Assembly (NCBI GenBank): GCA_015501075.1
Contig: JADNYJ010000062.1
Location: forward strand, 144,881-208,880
Direction of reading: 5' to 3'
Source of the DNA: Gymnopilus junonius
Lineage: Eukaryota; Basidiomycota; Agaricomycetes; Agaricales; Galerinaceae
DNA: 64,000 nucleotides
The translations under genes were made by a program, and so were the position numbers. Each line of letters begins with the position of its first letter. Position 1 is the stretch's first letter. The notes under the pieces are model-generated. The model saw nothing but the letters and a program-made list of their open reading frames with translations. It ran no database searches and had not been told where the DNA came from. This document shows positions 25,701 to 37,800 of this stretch, piece by piece.

Positions 25701-27404
25701 CCCATGAGACTCACGTCCATAAGTTTGACTAAGAAGTCCCTTACTTTTGCAAGGTCTTCATTAGCCTTGATGATGTGTGGAACGAAATGCTAAGGTTCAC
25801 TTAAGCAAGGCATTAGTACGGAAGGGGCTATCGTTCTCACTTTTTTGTGGATGTACTGCTTCAAATCCAAACTATTTTCGTCTCGAATTTCAATCCGACT
25901 TATGTGCAGACCGTCGATAAGTGTCTGTACAGCCTCAACATTATTCCCGGGAGTGGCTGTCAGAGCAAGGACACGAAAATGAGGGTTCTTTGCCATCATG
26001 AAACGAATAGCTTGATTATAGGCATAGTCTCCGGTGGCACGATGCGCCTCATCTAAGTATCAAGATTTATGTCGTAAGGAAGCGGCTGAGATATTGCTAA
26101 GTTTAAGTTTACCTATAACCAGAAGGACTATGTCGCGAACATCACAGTGGTATTTGATCATATCATTTACGAGGGTTTGCGGTGTCATGAAAAATACTCG
26201 TTTCTCGGCCCACTGAGATTTTAGGTCAAGCAACGAAATTTTCTGAGAAAAGCTGCGACTTACATGTCTTACCCGTACGGAAGCAGAGACTTCGCCATTT
26301 AATTCGATACTATCGTGAGCTGGAATGCCGCAGGTTTCATGACAAGCATCAATCTGCTGGGACACCAGTGGCTTGGTTGGAGCCACGAATACGACTTTAC
26401 CGTCAGGAAACCAGCGGTAGTCTGCGTAGAATAGTTAGTATAAAGACAAATAGAAAATTGGCATGTTCTCACAATTTAGCATGACAACTCCAGCAATGAA
26501 GGTTTTACCTAAACCTGTGGGAAGAGCAACGAGTGTGTTTTCGAATAAAGAATTCTTGACAATATTGAATTGATAGTCTCGTTTGGATCGATTGATTGGA
26601 AAAATCCAGTGCTTAGCTTCCAGCAGGTCGGTGGTAACTTTCATGGGAGGCGGCTATTATCAAGGAGATCAGGAGCTGCGGAGGTCTTAGAGTGAGAGGA
26701 ATCATACTGGTCTGTAGAAACATACGTTCCAACATGCCGTTATGTTAGTCAAGTCCCTGTCAATCAATTAGCATTGCTTACCCAACTGAAACATACTTTA
26801 GATTAGCTAACAGTTGGACATCTGCAAGTAAGAGCTTACCAGGAACGAATGGTGCCGGAAATTGTTCAAATTCCACCTCTTCTCCATCTTGCTCATCCTC
26901 GTCGTAATTAGCCTTTTGCTTGCCCTTTCCTTTCGTTTTCGGCTTTCGTATGCCAGACTTGGCAAAGGCTGTTTGATCCCAAGTCTTCGTCTTCGGAGCT
27001 TGCTGACCAAAAGGGTTACGCGGCGTAGATTTAGTCCGCTCTAACTGAGATCTCGGCTTATTGGTGTTGGAAGACGGCGGTGGAGGAGGCAGGACGTCTC
27101 CGAAGAGTGTTGTCTGCAACATGTTGTTGGATGACGTTCGAGTTAAAGTGCTAGGCCCTGCTACTGGCCTAGCTTTGCCGTCATATGAATCTGCTATGAA
27201 TGTATCTAGTTTGGCAAGTTCCGCCTCGTCGACATCGAACGACAGGTCATAGGAAGAGGAGTCACTACGGAGAGGCGGACGGGGCGCTTGGGGTGGGGCA
27301 GATTTAGAAGGGGAAAAATGAGCAGCCTCAATGGCATCGAGCTGTTGCAGCGCCGATTCATCGAGATCATCAACGCCGTCAAAGTATCCATCGTCTGAGC
27401 TCAT
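22788..27404 (-). CDS. MPH1: Mph1/FANCM-type ATP-dependent DNA helicase
   Basis: SF2 helicase of the FANCM/Hef/Mph1 group, which remodels stalled forks and dissolves D-loops. From the ATG at 27404: an acidic N-terminus ([18 protein letters not shown]), [15 protein letters not shown], motif [57 protein letters not shown] (split by an intron after VI), [10 protein letters not shown] (motif III), [34 protein letters not shown] and [13 protein letters not shown] (motif VI). A long disordered Ser/Glu-rich tail follows, then a [17 protein letters not shown] block near 23160. The tail changes reading frame at about 23220-23257: a non-consensus 38-nt intron or a frameshift is needed to join the last 125 residues. 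Shares a 137-bp promoter with the G-patch gene. Confidence 0.92.
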
Positions 27405-27541
27405 GGCAGTCGTGGTACAATTTGAAGAATATTAAACGCTGCCACCTTTGAACGCGTCGTGGTCACGTGATTTATGACAATTGATGCGACTGGTCATTCA
27501 ATTTCTAGCAAGCGCTCCTAAGGAATCTGCAACTTGCAGCA
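27405..27541. promoter_or_regulatory. Divergent MPH1/G-patch promoter with ACGCGT and CACGTG boxes
   Basis: 137 bp between start codons. ACGCGT (27452-27457) lies six bases before CACGTG (27464-27469, within GGTCACGTGA). This arrangement closely resembles that upstream of BRL1/ClpP. ACGCGT is the MBF site that drives S-phase and repair genes in yeasts, which would suit a helicase gene. Confidence 0.5.
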
Positions 27542-29077
27542 ATGTCAGCGCAGACTGTTGCCCGTTGGAACGCAATATCTATGGATCGAGGAGACAATGC
27601 AAGTTCTTCTCTAAAGGTACTCACTCCTGCTTGACTCTGCTGCTCGTCACCGTTACTGCCCTCTTCCCCTTTCTTCACCCCACCAGCGTCCAAGACCAGA
27701 TGAGGAAGATGCTGGCGATGATGATGACGATATATCCTTGGTCTCTCGTTCACCGTCTCCTACAGACGATACTATGGACGTTGATGAGTCCAGCATCCAC
27801 AAGTATGATGAATACGTTCGTGGTCCTGCTCGGGAAGTCATCACCATCGAGACCAAGATCAAGCCCACGAACAAGGGCTTTGCATTGCTCTCGAAACTCG
27901 GTTGGGTAGAAGGCCAACCTATCGGTCTGTCTGGAGAAGGTAATGATACTAGTGACATTTCTTACCAAAGTCGATTGCTAATTACGCTCAGGCCGAGTGG
28001 ATCCCGTACCATTTCATATCAAGTCGGATTCGACTGGCCTTGGCAAGTCAAGTCAAGATTTCCGTATGATAGAGGAAACAGTCTCTCAAAGACGTGAACT
28101 CGACTCGGAACGTCAGCGGAGAGAAAACGAAGAGCAGCGCAGACAACGAGAGGTTTGTCTGTTGCCACATGTATATTTTATCCTCCTCATATCTTATTTA
28201 GGATGCAGTCGCTCGGAAGTCTGCTCTCGAATCTGAAATCTCCTCTACCCTGCGTGCATTTTATTGTACCCTCTGTGATAAACAATTCAAAAATGTCGCC
28301 CAATACGACGAACACACAAACTCCTACGCACACCACCATAAAGCCCGCTTCAGGGACATGCAAGCCAATGTCCGCATCAAGCCTCAAGAAGACATCGACA
28401 AGCGCAAGGAGAAAGAACGTAAGCGCGAAGAGAAGGAACTCCGAAAGATCGCAGCAGCACAAGGCATCAAGATGCCTAAACCAGTTGCGGGTTCAAGTCC
28501 TCCCACTGTCTTGGCTCCCGTTTTACCGGATGGCTTTGTTGCTAGTAGCAATATGGAAATAGAGGGGAAACCTGTAGAACCCAAAAGGTCTGTTTGGGCC
28601 TCTATACCGGGTTCTCAGGGCAACAGTAGCAGCGGCGGAGGCTTCACCAAATCGGGCTGGGCGGCCGTCGGTCCCTCAGACACTCCCTCACGCCGGTTCG
28701 CACCTCCGCCTTCTGCTCCGACTATTTTTACCACCTTAGAGCCTGCAAACCCGATCCGAAAAGCAGACTATTTACCTGCTTTCCGTAACGCCGGCTGGAC
28801 ATCATTGGACACTGGAAGTTCTCAACCACTTCCGCCAGCGGAAGAACTACCACCACCTCCATCAGCCAGCACTTCTACCCGTGGAGGATGGTCTAGCATA
28901 GATTCTAGTTCTAATCTAACTAGTGCACCACCTACTTCAGACCCAAGAGCGATACCGCCACCACCGCCACCACCGTCTCGCCCTCCATCACAACCTGCAG
29001 CAGCCCCTCCTCCCGAGAATAAACCTGTTCGCTCCAACTGGCAACAGTTCAAACAGGGTGCCGGCAGGCGGAGATAG
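27542..29077 (+). CDS. G-patch and C2H2 zinc-finger protein (GPATCH8/ZNF804-like)
   Basis: The first exon starts MSAQTVARWNAISMDRGD and splices into the acidic RPRPDEEDAGDDDDD. It continues with a G-patch (KGFALLSKLGWVEGQPIGLS, then STGLGK), a Glu/Arg-rich helix (SERQRRENEEQRRQRE), and one C2H2 finger FYCTLCDKQFKNVAQYDEH with the closing His in SYAHHHKARF. Next comes a Lys/Glu-rich coiled region and a Pro-rich, low-complexity tail with repeated GWxSxD motifs (NAGWTSLDTG, RGGWSSIDSS), ending KQGAGRRR. The G-patch-finger order is that of GPATCH8 and ZNF804 proteins, RNA-processing factors that probably activate a DEAH helicase. Four exons; start chosen because it opens a conserved-looking N-terminus right after the divergent promoter. 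Confidence 0.85.
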
Positions 29078-29629
29078 CTTTTTTATGTAAATTTCTTGGA
29101 TACATACTTTTGAGTTTGCTTTCGTGTTCTACTTCTTGCTCTAATCTAAATTGCTTTCTCTTGCGTCAAAGAACCAAGGTATCAAAATTCAAGGGGTATC
29201 GAAAGACAGGGAAGCGAAAGACAGTGTTTCATTCTTATTATAACAGAACCACTTTGGCCAAAGGAATAGAGGCGAAGAGTTTAAGAGCGAGAAGAAGAAA
29301 AGACTAAATAGCTACATTGGGGAGGGGGATTCGCGAACCACAATAATAAAAAACTCGTACGCTGATGCCATATGTAATTGAATGTAAGAGTAGTAGAAAT
29401 ATCGGATTTATAGACAACGTCGGTAGCAAAAACCTTTTAAGAAAAACGAAGGGACGAGTGCTCACAGAAGAGTAGAGCTGTCAGGCTGGAAGCATTACTA
29501 CGACGAGGTCGGGGGATATATACGACGAATAAGGGTGGCAAACGCAGCAAGATAACGAAAGGAAAAAAAGAGTTCGACAACGTCCTGCCAAAGAACGAGA
29601 AAAGAAATGTGGAGCATACCACATCTTCT
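29078..29629. other. Convergent 3' region between the G-patch gene and BDF1
   Basis: About 550 bp of AT-rich sequence between two stop codons. It should contain both 3' untranslated regions. No gene, repeat or hairpin terminator was recognised; open frames here lie antisense to, or downstream of, the flanking genes. Confidence 0.4.
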
Positions 29630-32190
29630 TCACTCCGAGTCACTGCCAGAGCTGTCAGAACCAGAATCCGAGTCCGATGAGTGCTCGCTGTCGTCGTCTC
29701 GACGCACGGGGGCGGTACTAGCCGCAGGAGCGCGGCCCTCGAAGAGTGCCATGCGCTCTTCCAGCTGCCGAATCTTTTCCGCCTCCTTCTCTTCATCCAT
29801 GCTCTTACGCTTGAGGCCACCCGTGCCGGTCCCTTTGCCGGTTCTGTTGCGCTTTGGTTGCGCGGGCTGACGGATGGGGCGAAGGACGTAGTTGTACAAC
29901 TTGGTGAGGACGGCCGCTGGCAATTGATCAATTTCAAGTTCAATTTCCTCGGTGCTCTGATGCCAAGGTCAGAGCCAACGTAGTTAAAAATGATACAACA
30001 ATAAAAACGCACGTCTCGGATCTCGGGCACGCCCTCATGGATGATCTGAATGACGCGCTCGAGGCGGGCGCCGTCCAGCTTGCCAATAGACTCGCTGAGG
30101 TCCTTCTTTTGCTCAAAAGTGAGCACATCATCATCCGTGATGGCCTTCTTCGTCTGCTTCTTTTTAGAAGTCGCTTTGGGTTGCTTCGGAGGCGCCTTGG
30201 ACGTTGAGGCAACGGGAGGTTTCTCTTTCTTTTCCTTCTTCTTCTTCTCCTTTGTCGTCTTTGCGCTTTTGAGGTTCTCGATGTTGTTTTTCATCGCCTC
30301 GATTTGGCTTTCCATCTCAGCAATTGCACCTGTTATCAAAGTGATTGAGAAATGGATACAGTGTAACGATTTGGGTATAAACATACGTCGGCGTTCCTCA
30401 TCCGAATCATCCTCATCCTCCTCCTCATCACTAGCTTCATGCGTCTGCAGAGGTGGAAGACCCTTCCATTTTTCATCAAAGAGCCGTTGCAACTCCTGTC
30501 CGGCAAGGTTGACAGGGGTACCCGCGGGGTTGAAGGTGAAGCAGTTGCGGATCATCAACTTGAAGTCGTCATAAAAGTTTTGCGCAGTGTCATACTCGCC
30601 AGAGTCGAGCTTTTTGCGGATCGTCGACAGATCCATGGGCTTCTTGATGATCTTGGGATAGGAAGGGATGTCAAGTCTTTGCCAGTCTACAAGTGTAAAG
30701 AGTTAATTTCGACACAAAACGAGTACAGGGATACTTACCGACAGGCTCGTAGAAGGGATAAGCAAAGTTGTAGTACTGCTTTCGATGCAACTCCTGCAAC
30801 AGCTTCCCACAGTACTTGAGCTGCTCAGAGCTCCCATCGACCTTGCTTCTCTTTGCCTTTCTGTTTTTCTTGGGCACGTCCGCATAGGGGAGGTCCTTGG
30901 GTGGTGGAGGGTGAATTTCACGCTTTGGACGGCCAACGGCCTCGGCTTCCGAGCGTCGGATGACAGGCACGGACGTGGAGGCACGGCGAGCAGGGGCTGA
31001 CTTCTTGGCTGCAGCTGGGGGGGAGGCGGAGGGGGCGGAGTGGCAACTTTTTTCACGACAGGAGGTTTTGCCTTGTTACACAAGCATGGTCAGATCCAAA
31101 TCTGGATGAGGTAAGACACGCAACAACAGACCTCTGCTGCAGGGGGTAAGTGCTTGATGGACTTGTCAAATACATCCTCCATCCGCTTTCCCATGGCGGC
31201 AACGACATGTTCAGGGCCGTTGAAAGTGACGGCGTTCTGAACCATCAGACGGATGTCGGCAATGAACTCGTCCGCGTTGTAATAGCGAGGATTATGAGGA
31301 TTTGGATCCGGCTTTGCGGGATTGCTGGCCGTAAGCTTGCGCTCGACGGTGGAGAGGTCCATCGGGGTTTTCACGATAGAAGGGTAGTGGGGGATGTTGA
31401 GGGCAATAGGGTCCACAGGGTGTAGGAAAGGGATGGCATCTTTCATCTTCTTCAAGGATCGAAGAGTGGAGGTTAAGAAACGATGTTGCTGCATACCAAT
31501 GGTCGACTCTTGCAGAGGGAAAACGGTGGAACTCGAGGCCGCTGTTGTGGGTGGCGGGGCAGCTGGACTGGCGGCATGAGACTCTGGAGGTGGAGTGGCG
31601 GACTTGAGACAAGCGACGAAGCGAAATCAGCACGCCCTGTACGGCGCACGGAGGTGCAAGAGGGGACAAAAAAAAGAACTCACGTGTGTCATGGAAGCCA
31701 TGTCCGCGTCGGAATGCACCCTTGCTCTCTTCGCGGGGGGCTCCTGCTGCTCATCATTGTCGTCGGGATACGATCGCGCGGTCGCGTTGGTGGCATCGAT
31801 GCTGGCCATGGAGAAATCGGCGGAGATGCCGGGAGTCGCGACGGGAGTCTGGGCGTCACTCATGACGACATCTTGTGTGGAATGGCCGTTGAGCTGAGCA
31901 TCGATCTTGACATCATCGAGGACAGCTAGAGGATGTTGATGAGCGAGGTGTGGGCTTTTCAGGGAGGGGTGAGGCATACAGGGCTTCACGGGAAGGGGCT
32001 CGTGCCTGACATCGCTCTCCTGCTCGTTGTCGTTGTAGTCCATGTCAATCTTGACATCGGGGGGGCCAGCGAGGTCGACGGGGGTGGCGGGGGAGTCTGT
32101 GGCCGGGGAAGGTTGGTTATCACTGGCGCTGTAAACGAGTTTGTCCGATATACCGTGCAGAGGGGTGTGACCGGAAAGGGTGGTGTTCAT
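29630..32190 (-). CDS. BDF1: BET-family double-bromodomain protein Bdf1
   Basis: Nuclear reader of acetylated histone H4, linked to TFIID and SWR1. Starts MNTTLSGHTPLHGISDKL at 32190 (the frame upstream offers only GTG). After a 190-residue acidic region come bromodomain 1 (about 31130-31480: FLHPVDPIALNIPHYPSIVK, MDLSTVERKL, NAVTFNGPEH with the acetyl-lysine Asn) and bromodomain 2 (about 30440-30830: LKYCGKLLQELHRKQYYNFA, YPFYEPVDW, MDLSTIRKKLDSGEYD, NCFTFNPAGT). A Lys-rich coiled coil precedes the ET domain (about 29880-30130: LTFEQKKDLSESIGKLDG, RVIQIIHEGVPEIRD, AAVLTKLYNYVLRP). It ends in an acidic Ser/Asp tail (SDSGSDSSGSDSE). Domain order and spacing are those of fungal Bdf1. Confidence 0.95.
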
Positions 32191-32391
32191 TATGTGACAG
32201 TCACGGGGTGACAAGAGAGAGCAGGGGATTTTTGGGGAGTTAGGGGGATCGGATGCTGGCTAGGTCTTTATAGCTCAGAGAATTTAAGGTTCAGATCTCC
32301 CGCGCTGGGGCCATCCACTGTTCGTCCCTCCCTCTGCCCGTTCCCCCTGCCATTCCCTGCGTTCTACTACACACTACTCTACTGGTCGCCC

Positions 32392-34923
32392 TCACTTGTC
32401 CTCTGCGCCCTCCTCGCCCTCCTCTGCGAACACCGGCTGCGGCTGGTTCACCTTCCACGCTGCAAACAAGGTTTCGGAAAGAACCGCCACGTCAGTAAAA
32501 CATCGCACAAACAACCCCACACACAATTTTGTCTCGGCACGTGCTGCCTTTCACTGACTGCTCACCTTTTGTCCACTGCGGATCCTTGTCCTCATCCGCA
32601 TACCTGAGCAGTGCTTCTCGTGGCTGCAGTCAGCGCAGAAAACAACCCGAAAAAAAAAAAGAATGCGTCAGCAATTCGTCCCATCATCACGATAACAAAT
32701 AAACGTGGGAATGCGCCCACGGCAACCGCGCCAAATCTGCCATGAATGGATAAATGGCTGACGACGGCCCCGCCACCCCCATCAAACCTACTCCTGCCAG
32801 CAAATGTACTCACATCTACATCCCGCGTCGTGTCTCTGACCAGGTTCTGAACAACGTGTTGCGTAGCGCTCGCACCAACCCGTCCTCCCTTTCCAGGCCC
32901 TGTAACCGGCAGCTCCGGTCGTCTGCTTTTCTTCGGGTCCATTCTCTCCTTTTCCCGCTTTCTCTTTGTCCCCCGCCCAACATCCATGTCCCGAAACATG
33001 GGCAGTGCGTGCGGCGTAAGAATGGTAGGCGCAGTCAATGCATCCGACACATCCTCGATCGTCACCTTCCTCGGTGGTCCCTTGTTTAGCAGCAGTTTGG
33101 CGCCATTAAGCGATGTTTCTGGCGAGTATAATACCACGATTTGTCCATTCGAAAGCCCTGTCACAATCTATCAATGCATGTTAGTGCCGCGATACACGGA
33201 TGAGCTTCTCCCCAAGAAAATAAAATAAAATAAGAATGGAAGCTGAGCCGAGAAATGCACCCACCTGATTGATCTTTGAGTGCCAGGCCACCTTCACTGG
33301 CGTTGCTTCCACGGCCAACGACTTGACCTCCTCTAGCCCGTCTTTGTTCAAAATAACCAATCTGCCCTGTCCTCCTTTCGAAGTAGCGCCGGCCCCCGTG
33401 ATAACATATTTATCATCCGGGCTAAACACAGCGTTCGTAGTCGGATATAGCGTGGTGAGACCAGAACGCACAGCGAGAGGTTTTTTGAATGCCCGGAGAT
33501 CCCACACTGAATCCGTGTTATGATCCTCGATATAGGCGATAATTCCAGGCCACTTACATTTCACCGTATCATCGCCACCCCGTGTGAGCACTGTCTGTCT
33601 ATCCACCGAAAAGACGAGAGAGCCTGTTTCTGTCCCTTTCACATGCGCATTCTCAATCGTCATATTAGGCCTTACAAAATTCGAGTTCGTCTGCCACATG
33701 TGCAGAGCCCCATCGAGACAGGCTACGAAAGATAAAGCCGAACAATGTGAACCAAAAGAATGATATATCAGAACCCTGTCTACGTACCTCCTCCGATGAG
33801 ATTACCATCGGGAGAATAGTTGCAAGCCGTGACCTTGGTTCTAGCGCCTCGTTCTTTAGATTTAACCACTACAACCATCTTTTGCTTTCGTTTATTTTCC
33901 GCATCCCATATTCTAGAATATTAAATATCAATCATGAACGAAGGCTGTAGCTCGAGATGAGATTTCCTACCTGATTGTTGAATCAGCTGAGCTGGTGATG
34001 AAGATTTTGGGATCTTTTGGGTGCCATGCACATGACGTCAATTCGCCAACATGTCCTCTGCAATTCAGAAGATACCGTCAGAGATGTTCGACTAGCCAAA
34101 GGGAAAGAAGGCTGACGACGTATTCTTCATATCGCGAATGTACATGTCTCCCTTGATAAATGTAGCCCTAAGTAGTCAGGTTGGCTTATCCTTCCAAGTA
34201 AAAAAAATTAAATACGCACTCTTCTTCTCCATCCCTGTCAAACAGTTTCGCCTGTGATGTTCCAGAAATACACAAGAATTTCGAACCGTCGTTAGAAAAT
34301 TTCAAGTCATTTATCTATAGAAAGAAGCATATATCAGTAAGAAGAATTGAACGGGAACAATTCCTGACGCACGTAATACGTCCCAGCTGGCTCCCAGCTC
34401 TTGAAGGGTTTGCATCGCATATCCATACCACCAAAGTCCCACAACTTGCAATCATAGTCGTACGAACCCGAGACAATGCGCGCTCCTGAGGGATCAAGAG
34501 CCAGCGCCGAGACCACCTTCATATGGTCCTTGAGTGAGATCTCATGAGTAACTGGAAACTGTGGGAGATCCTCCTCCGCGTCTTCATCCTCTGAAGGCTC
34601 GAACTCAGGCTCTTCCGGTTCGCCTTGCTCCTCCTTGGAAGGCGGAGCAGAACCTTGCGTTTCCTCGTCGTCCTCTTCGCTCGCAGCACGCTCCGGCTGC
34701 TGCAAGAACGACGAAGGACCGGGAGCAGGACCGATAGCTGGCTTGGCTGGAACTCGAGGTCCTCCCTAGATAGATAAGAGCTACTGGCTAAAGAACGTCA
34801 TACAAATCCGCACACCTCTACACGCTTATTCTTATCGAACCGCGCAGGGTCCAACTCCCTCTTCTTCGTGGTCTTTCCGAAGCCAGATATGCCTATGGCT
34901 GCAAACATGTCCATGTCCGCCAT
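32392..34923 (-). CDS. WDR70: WDR70 family WD40 protein
   Basis: Starts MADMDMFAAIGISGFGKTTK at 34923, the conserved WDR70 N-terminus. An acidic stretch (EEPEFEPSEDEDAEEDLPQF) precedes the propeller: HMKVVSALALDPSGARIVSG, YDYDCKLWDFGGMD, FKSWEPAGTYY, INDLKFSNDGSKFLCISG, GHVGELTSCAWHP, IFITSSADSTIRIWD, VTACNYSPDGNLIGGACLDG, VLTRGGDDTVKLWDLR, and NAVFSPDDKYVITGAG. The C-terminus (FRDMDVGRGTKRKREKERMD, EALLRYADEDKDPQWTK) is also diagnostic. Human and fission-yeast WDR70 work with the CRL4-DDB1 ligase in H2B monoubiquitination and resection at double-strand breaks. About ten exons; the last exon ends EEGEEGAEDK at 32392. Confidence 0.93.
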
Positions 34924-35085
34924 TTCAGATGCTGAAATTTGAAGGTACGAGGGTAAGGTGAGTGGTGTTCTTGAACCACATGTTACCTAATCCTCATTTC
35001 GTGGGTGGCCTGAATTGGTAAATAATAATATATTTAACTGCGTAATGCGTAACCCTAAGCACAACATCTACATTCTACTCTCACA
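34924..35085. promoter_or_regulatory. Divergent promoter of WDR70 and the 209-aa gene
   Basis: 162 bp between start codons. AT-rich (AATAATAATATATTTAAC near 35024-35039) and lacking the ACGCGT/CACGTG boxes seen in other divergent promoters of the window. Confidence 0.35.
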
Positions 35086-35772
35086 ATGCTCAAACGACAG
35101 AGACGAACCTCGCCTTTCCTCCCCTCCAGCATCCCCCTCATAAGTGACTCTCCAGATGATTTCATCGACAGAGACTCGAAGCGTAGAAGAACGACGCCAC
35201 CCGTTCTAGACGGGCCTTCGCGTGGATGGACCGCACATCTACCACAATTAGAGGATGACGAAGAGTACTACGATGATGAATATCCCCCGTCTTACAACCA
35301 GCCATTAGACCCTAGCCTTGAGCAGACGAGCCTCAAATCGGAATACAAGTCTGCCAACGCCATCCTGCGCGAGCTACATGTCTTGCATCAACACAGACTT
35401 CTATTTCCACCATCAGATACGATGCCCAGTGGCACATATAATGCCCACCCTCCAACCCCAACTTCACCTCATTTTTTCTTATCTGAAGAGCCTCCGCTGA
35501 TAAAATGTCATGTGCAATCACCGCCGCAAGACCACCAACGAACCACCGCCTTTACCCATACATCTATGGTGAAAGATGCTCAACAAGAACTACCCCTTTT
35601 GGAGGAAGTCAGCAGAGTGACGGAACGCTATGAAAGTATTAACAAGTGAGTGAACATATATTTTTATGCGATATTTTATCTGACCCTGTGCTGTTGACCT
35701 AGGTTTCTAGGTTCTTTATTCATATCACGAAGACGAGTACTTGACACGTCAGACGAGATCCACGGTAGATAA
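35086..35772 (+). CDS. Conserved-looking hypothetical protein, 209 aa
   Basis: Two exons (35086-35645 and 35703-35772) join in phase. The protein opens MLKRQRRTSPFLPSSIPLIS, with a basic KRRRTTPP motif that could serve as a nuclear signal. An acidic Tyr-rich stretch (LEDDEEYYDDEYPPSYNQ) follows, then a predicted helix (YKSANAILRELHVLHQHRLL) and a second helical part (LPLLEEVSRVTERYESINKF), ending RRRVLDTSDEIHGR. No family recognised. Coding quality is good (clean frame, consensus GTGAGT donor, conserved-type helices), and it shares a 162-bp promoter with WDR70. I regard it as a real fungal gene of unknown, possibly nuclear, role. Confidence 0.7.
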
Positions 35773-36125
35773 CCCCGAAGCACGTACTCGTCCCTTGTAA
35801 TATTTCATCTATCCTTGCTTATACGTCTTTGTAAAGCAGTCATGGCCACTCTTCCCTTGCTCTTAGATTTATGACCCTTTATGTCCATCCCCTTATGCAT
35901 TCCACACACCATATTGTACTTTTAGGCAATTGTTTCTTTTCCTTCAGTTACCTCTGATCTCTGATCGCTTTCTAATTGTTGAAAATACAGCGGGGGATCA
36001 TGTACATAAATTAAATCAGGCCTTTTCTGTTCCGCCGTCATACAATGTTCTACACAACTAAAAGTCTAGTAAATTAAAGGTGAATAAGGCAGGTCCAAAT
36101 GTTTTGTAGATATCAGGGGCTTGCA
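35773..36125. other. Convergent 3' region before frataxin
   Basis: 353 bp of T-rich sequence between the stop of the 209-aa gene and the stop of frataxin. It presumably holds both 3' UTRs; no feature seen. Confidence 0.4.
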
Positions 36126-36852
36126 TTAGAGGGATATTTTGATCTGTTCTTTAAATATTGTGCTGAGTTCCTCTGATAATAATTCGTCGAGGGTTCTGTC
36201 ATCCCTCGAATATACCCATCTCTTTGTTTCTTCATGAAAATTGTATCGTTTTGGTCCACTATGCATCATGAAGGATAGATTGCATTAGTCTAGGCGAACT
36301 TGTAGGGTATAATTAAAAGAGCTTCACGTACCTAATGGGTGAGGATAACCAGATCTGTTTGTTAGGGGGCTGCTTGTTGATGACATACGTTCCAGAATGG
36401 CCCAGATTGAGTGTAAGGACACCAGTCTGATTAAATGCAAGGAGTACATAAGCCCGGGACTCTTGACGCAAGCATCGATCCGCGTACGTGATAATCAACT
36501 TCCTGGTCTGCTTCCCCGCGCAACTCTACCAAGTCTTCCATAGCAGCCAACAAGTCTTCCATGGCTTTGTCCGCGAGCGAATGGTATTCTTCCATCGATA
36601 AATGACTGGATGGACGACATTAAAAATCGAAATTCACGTTAGCTAAGTCAAGGACACGTCTCTATTCAAAGACGGATTGACGGACCTCTCATTTACCATC
36701 GGTGGAGGTGTGCTTAACATCCGACAACGGTGGAAGATATTGATGACCACTGGAGTGACAGATACCCTGTTCATAACGCATTTCTTGAATGTGAGACGTC
36801 GCAACGAGAGTGCAGAGCAACGGATGACTGGACGAAGGGCACGCGGAAGCAT
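36126..36852 (-). CDS. YFH1: Frataxin, mitochondrial iron-sulfur cluster assembly factor
   Basis: Four exons (complement of 36126-36258, 36332-36426, 36488-36605, 36686-36852) give 170 residues in phase. The start [20 protein letters not shown] is a classic matrix presequence. The mature domain shows [17 protein letters not shown] (acidic ridge helix), [49 protein letters not shown] and [15 protein letters not shown], all frataxin hallmarks. Frataxin stimulates the Nfs1-Isd11-Isu1 complex in [2Fe-2S] synthesis. Only fragments show up as open frames, so the gene is easy to miss. An adjacent rhodanese gene lies 270 bp upstream on the same strand. Confidence 0.94.
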
Positions 36853-37121
36853 CTTTGCAAGGCGGGAACATTCACTGGGCAATGTTCAGACTTACTTAGG
36901 GTTATGGTTTATAACGCAATAACTGCGAATCAAACTCAGGATGACTTGAAGCTTGAAAGCCTTCACATTTATACCTATAACTACGAATCCCGATATGACC
37001 CAGAGGACTATAGAAGAATTTGAAGAAGTAACTACGAAGTCATCTCAAGACTAAGCAGCGAACTTCATCCGATGGTCCAGACTCCGAATCGTCATCACCT
37101 CGGAAAACGTAGGCTGCTACT

Positions 37122-37800
37122 TTATGCTGCAATCTTTTCGTTTTGCTTCGCCGTCCATTCGAGCCAGGAGCCGGTGTAGTTATGGATGCTGCCATAGAGG
37201 CATAAAGTCGATTAAATAGATAAAAACAAGCACAACTTACTTTGTATACCCATTTCTTTTTGCTACATCGGTAGCAGTGCTACTCCTCTTGCCACTTCTG
37301 CAGTAGAAAATGACTTCTTGATCTTGACGAGGTTTCTCAAATCCGTATTTTTCCAAAAATTCTTTGGGATTCGTGTGAAGCGCGCCACCGAGGACAGAAA
37401 GCGGCAAGTTTACTGCAGATGGAATCATTCCCTGAACGACTTCATCTGGTTCCCGTACGTCGATGATGTACGAGTCCTAAAACAAGTTAAAATAGCTTCA
37501 AGGCATTCGCACGGAGTGTTGACGCACTGGTGATGGATTTTGGGTCTTGGGTAAGAAATTCTCGTAAGAAATGATGAGTTTCGCATCCCAATCTCTTTGT
37601 AAGTCATCTAAAGCCTCTTGAGCAGCCTTCTTTGCAATTTGTTCGGGCGTCTTAGGGGGCCTGACTGGCTGCTCAGCAGAGGCATCTTTGGTCGAGTTCA
37701 AGCGAAGGCCAGAAACCACAGTTGTTCGAGCAACAACTGCTGGAAGGTGGTTGTATCTAGAGACAGCCCTGGCTGTTCGAGTGATAGATCTTCGGAGCAT
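37122..37800 (-). CDS. Mitochondrial single-domain rhodanese (thiosulfate sulfurtransferase)
   Basis: Three exons (complement of 37122-37188, 37241-37476, 37528-37800) give 191 residues. The ATG at 37800 opens MLRRSITRTARAVSRYNHLP, a strong matrix-targeting sequence. The rhodanese domain has SYIIDVREPDEVVQGMIPSA, NLPLSVLGGAL, the active-site loop FYCRSGKRS with catalytic Cys, and GYTNIHNYTGSWLEW. It resembles yeast Rdl1/Rdl2, which handle glutathione persulfide and thiosulfate. The pairing with frataxin next door is consistent with, but does not prove, a role in mitochondrial sulfur supply. Confidence 0.92.
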
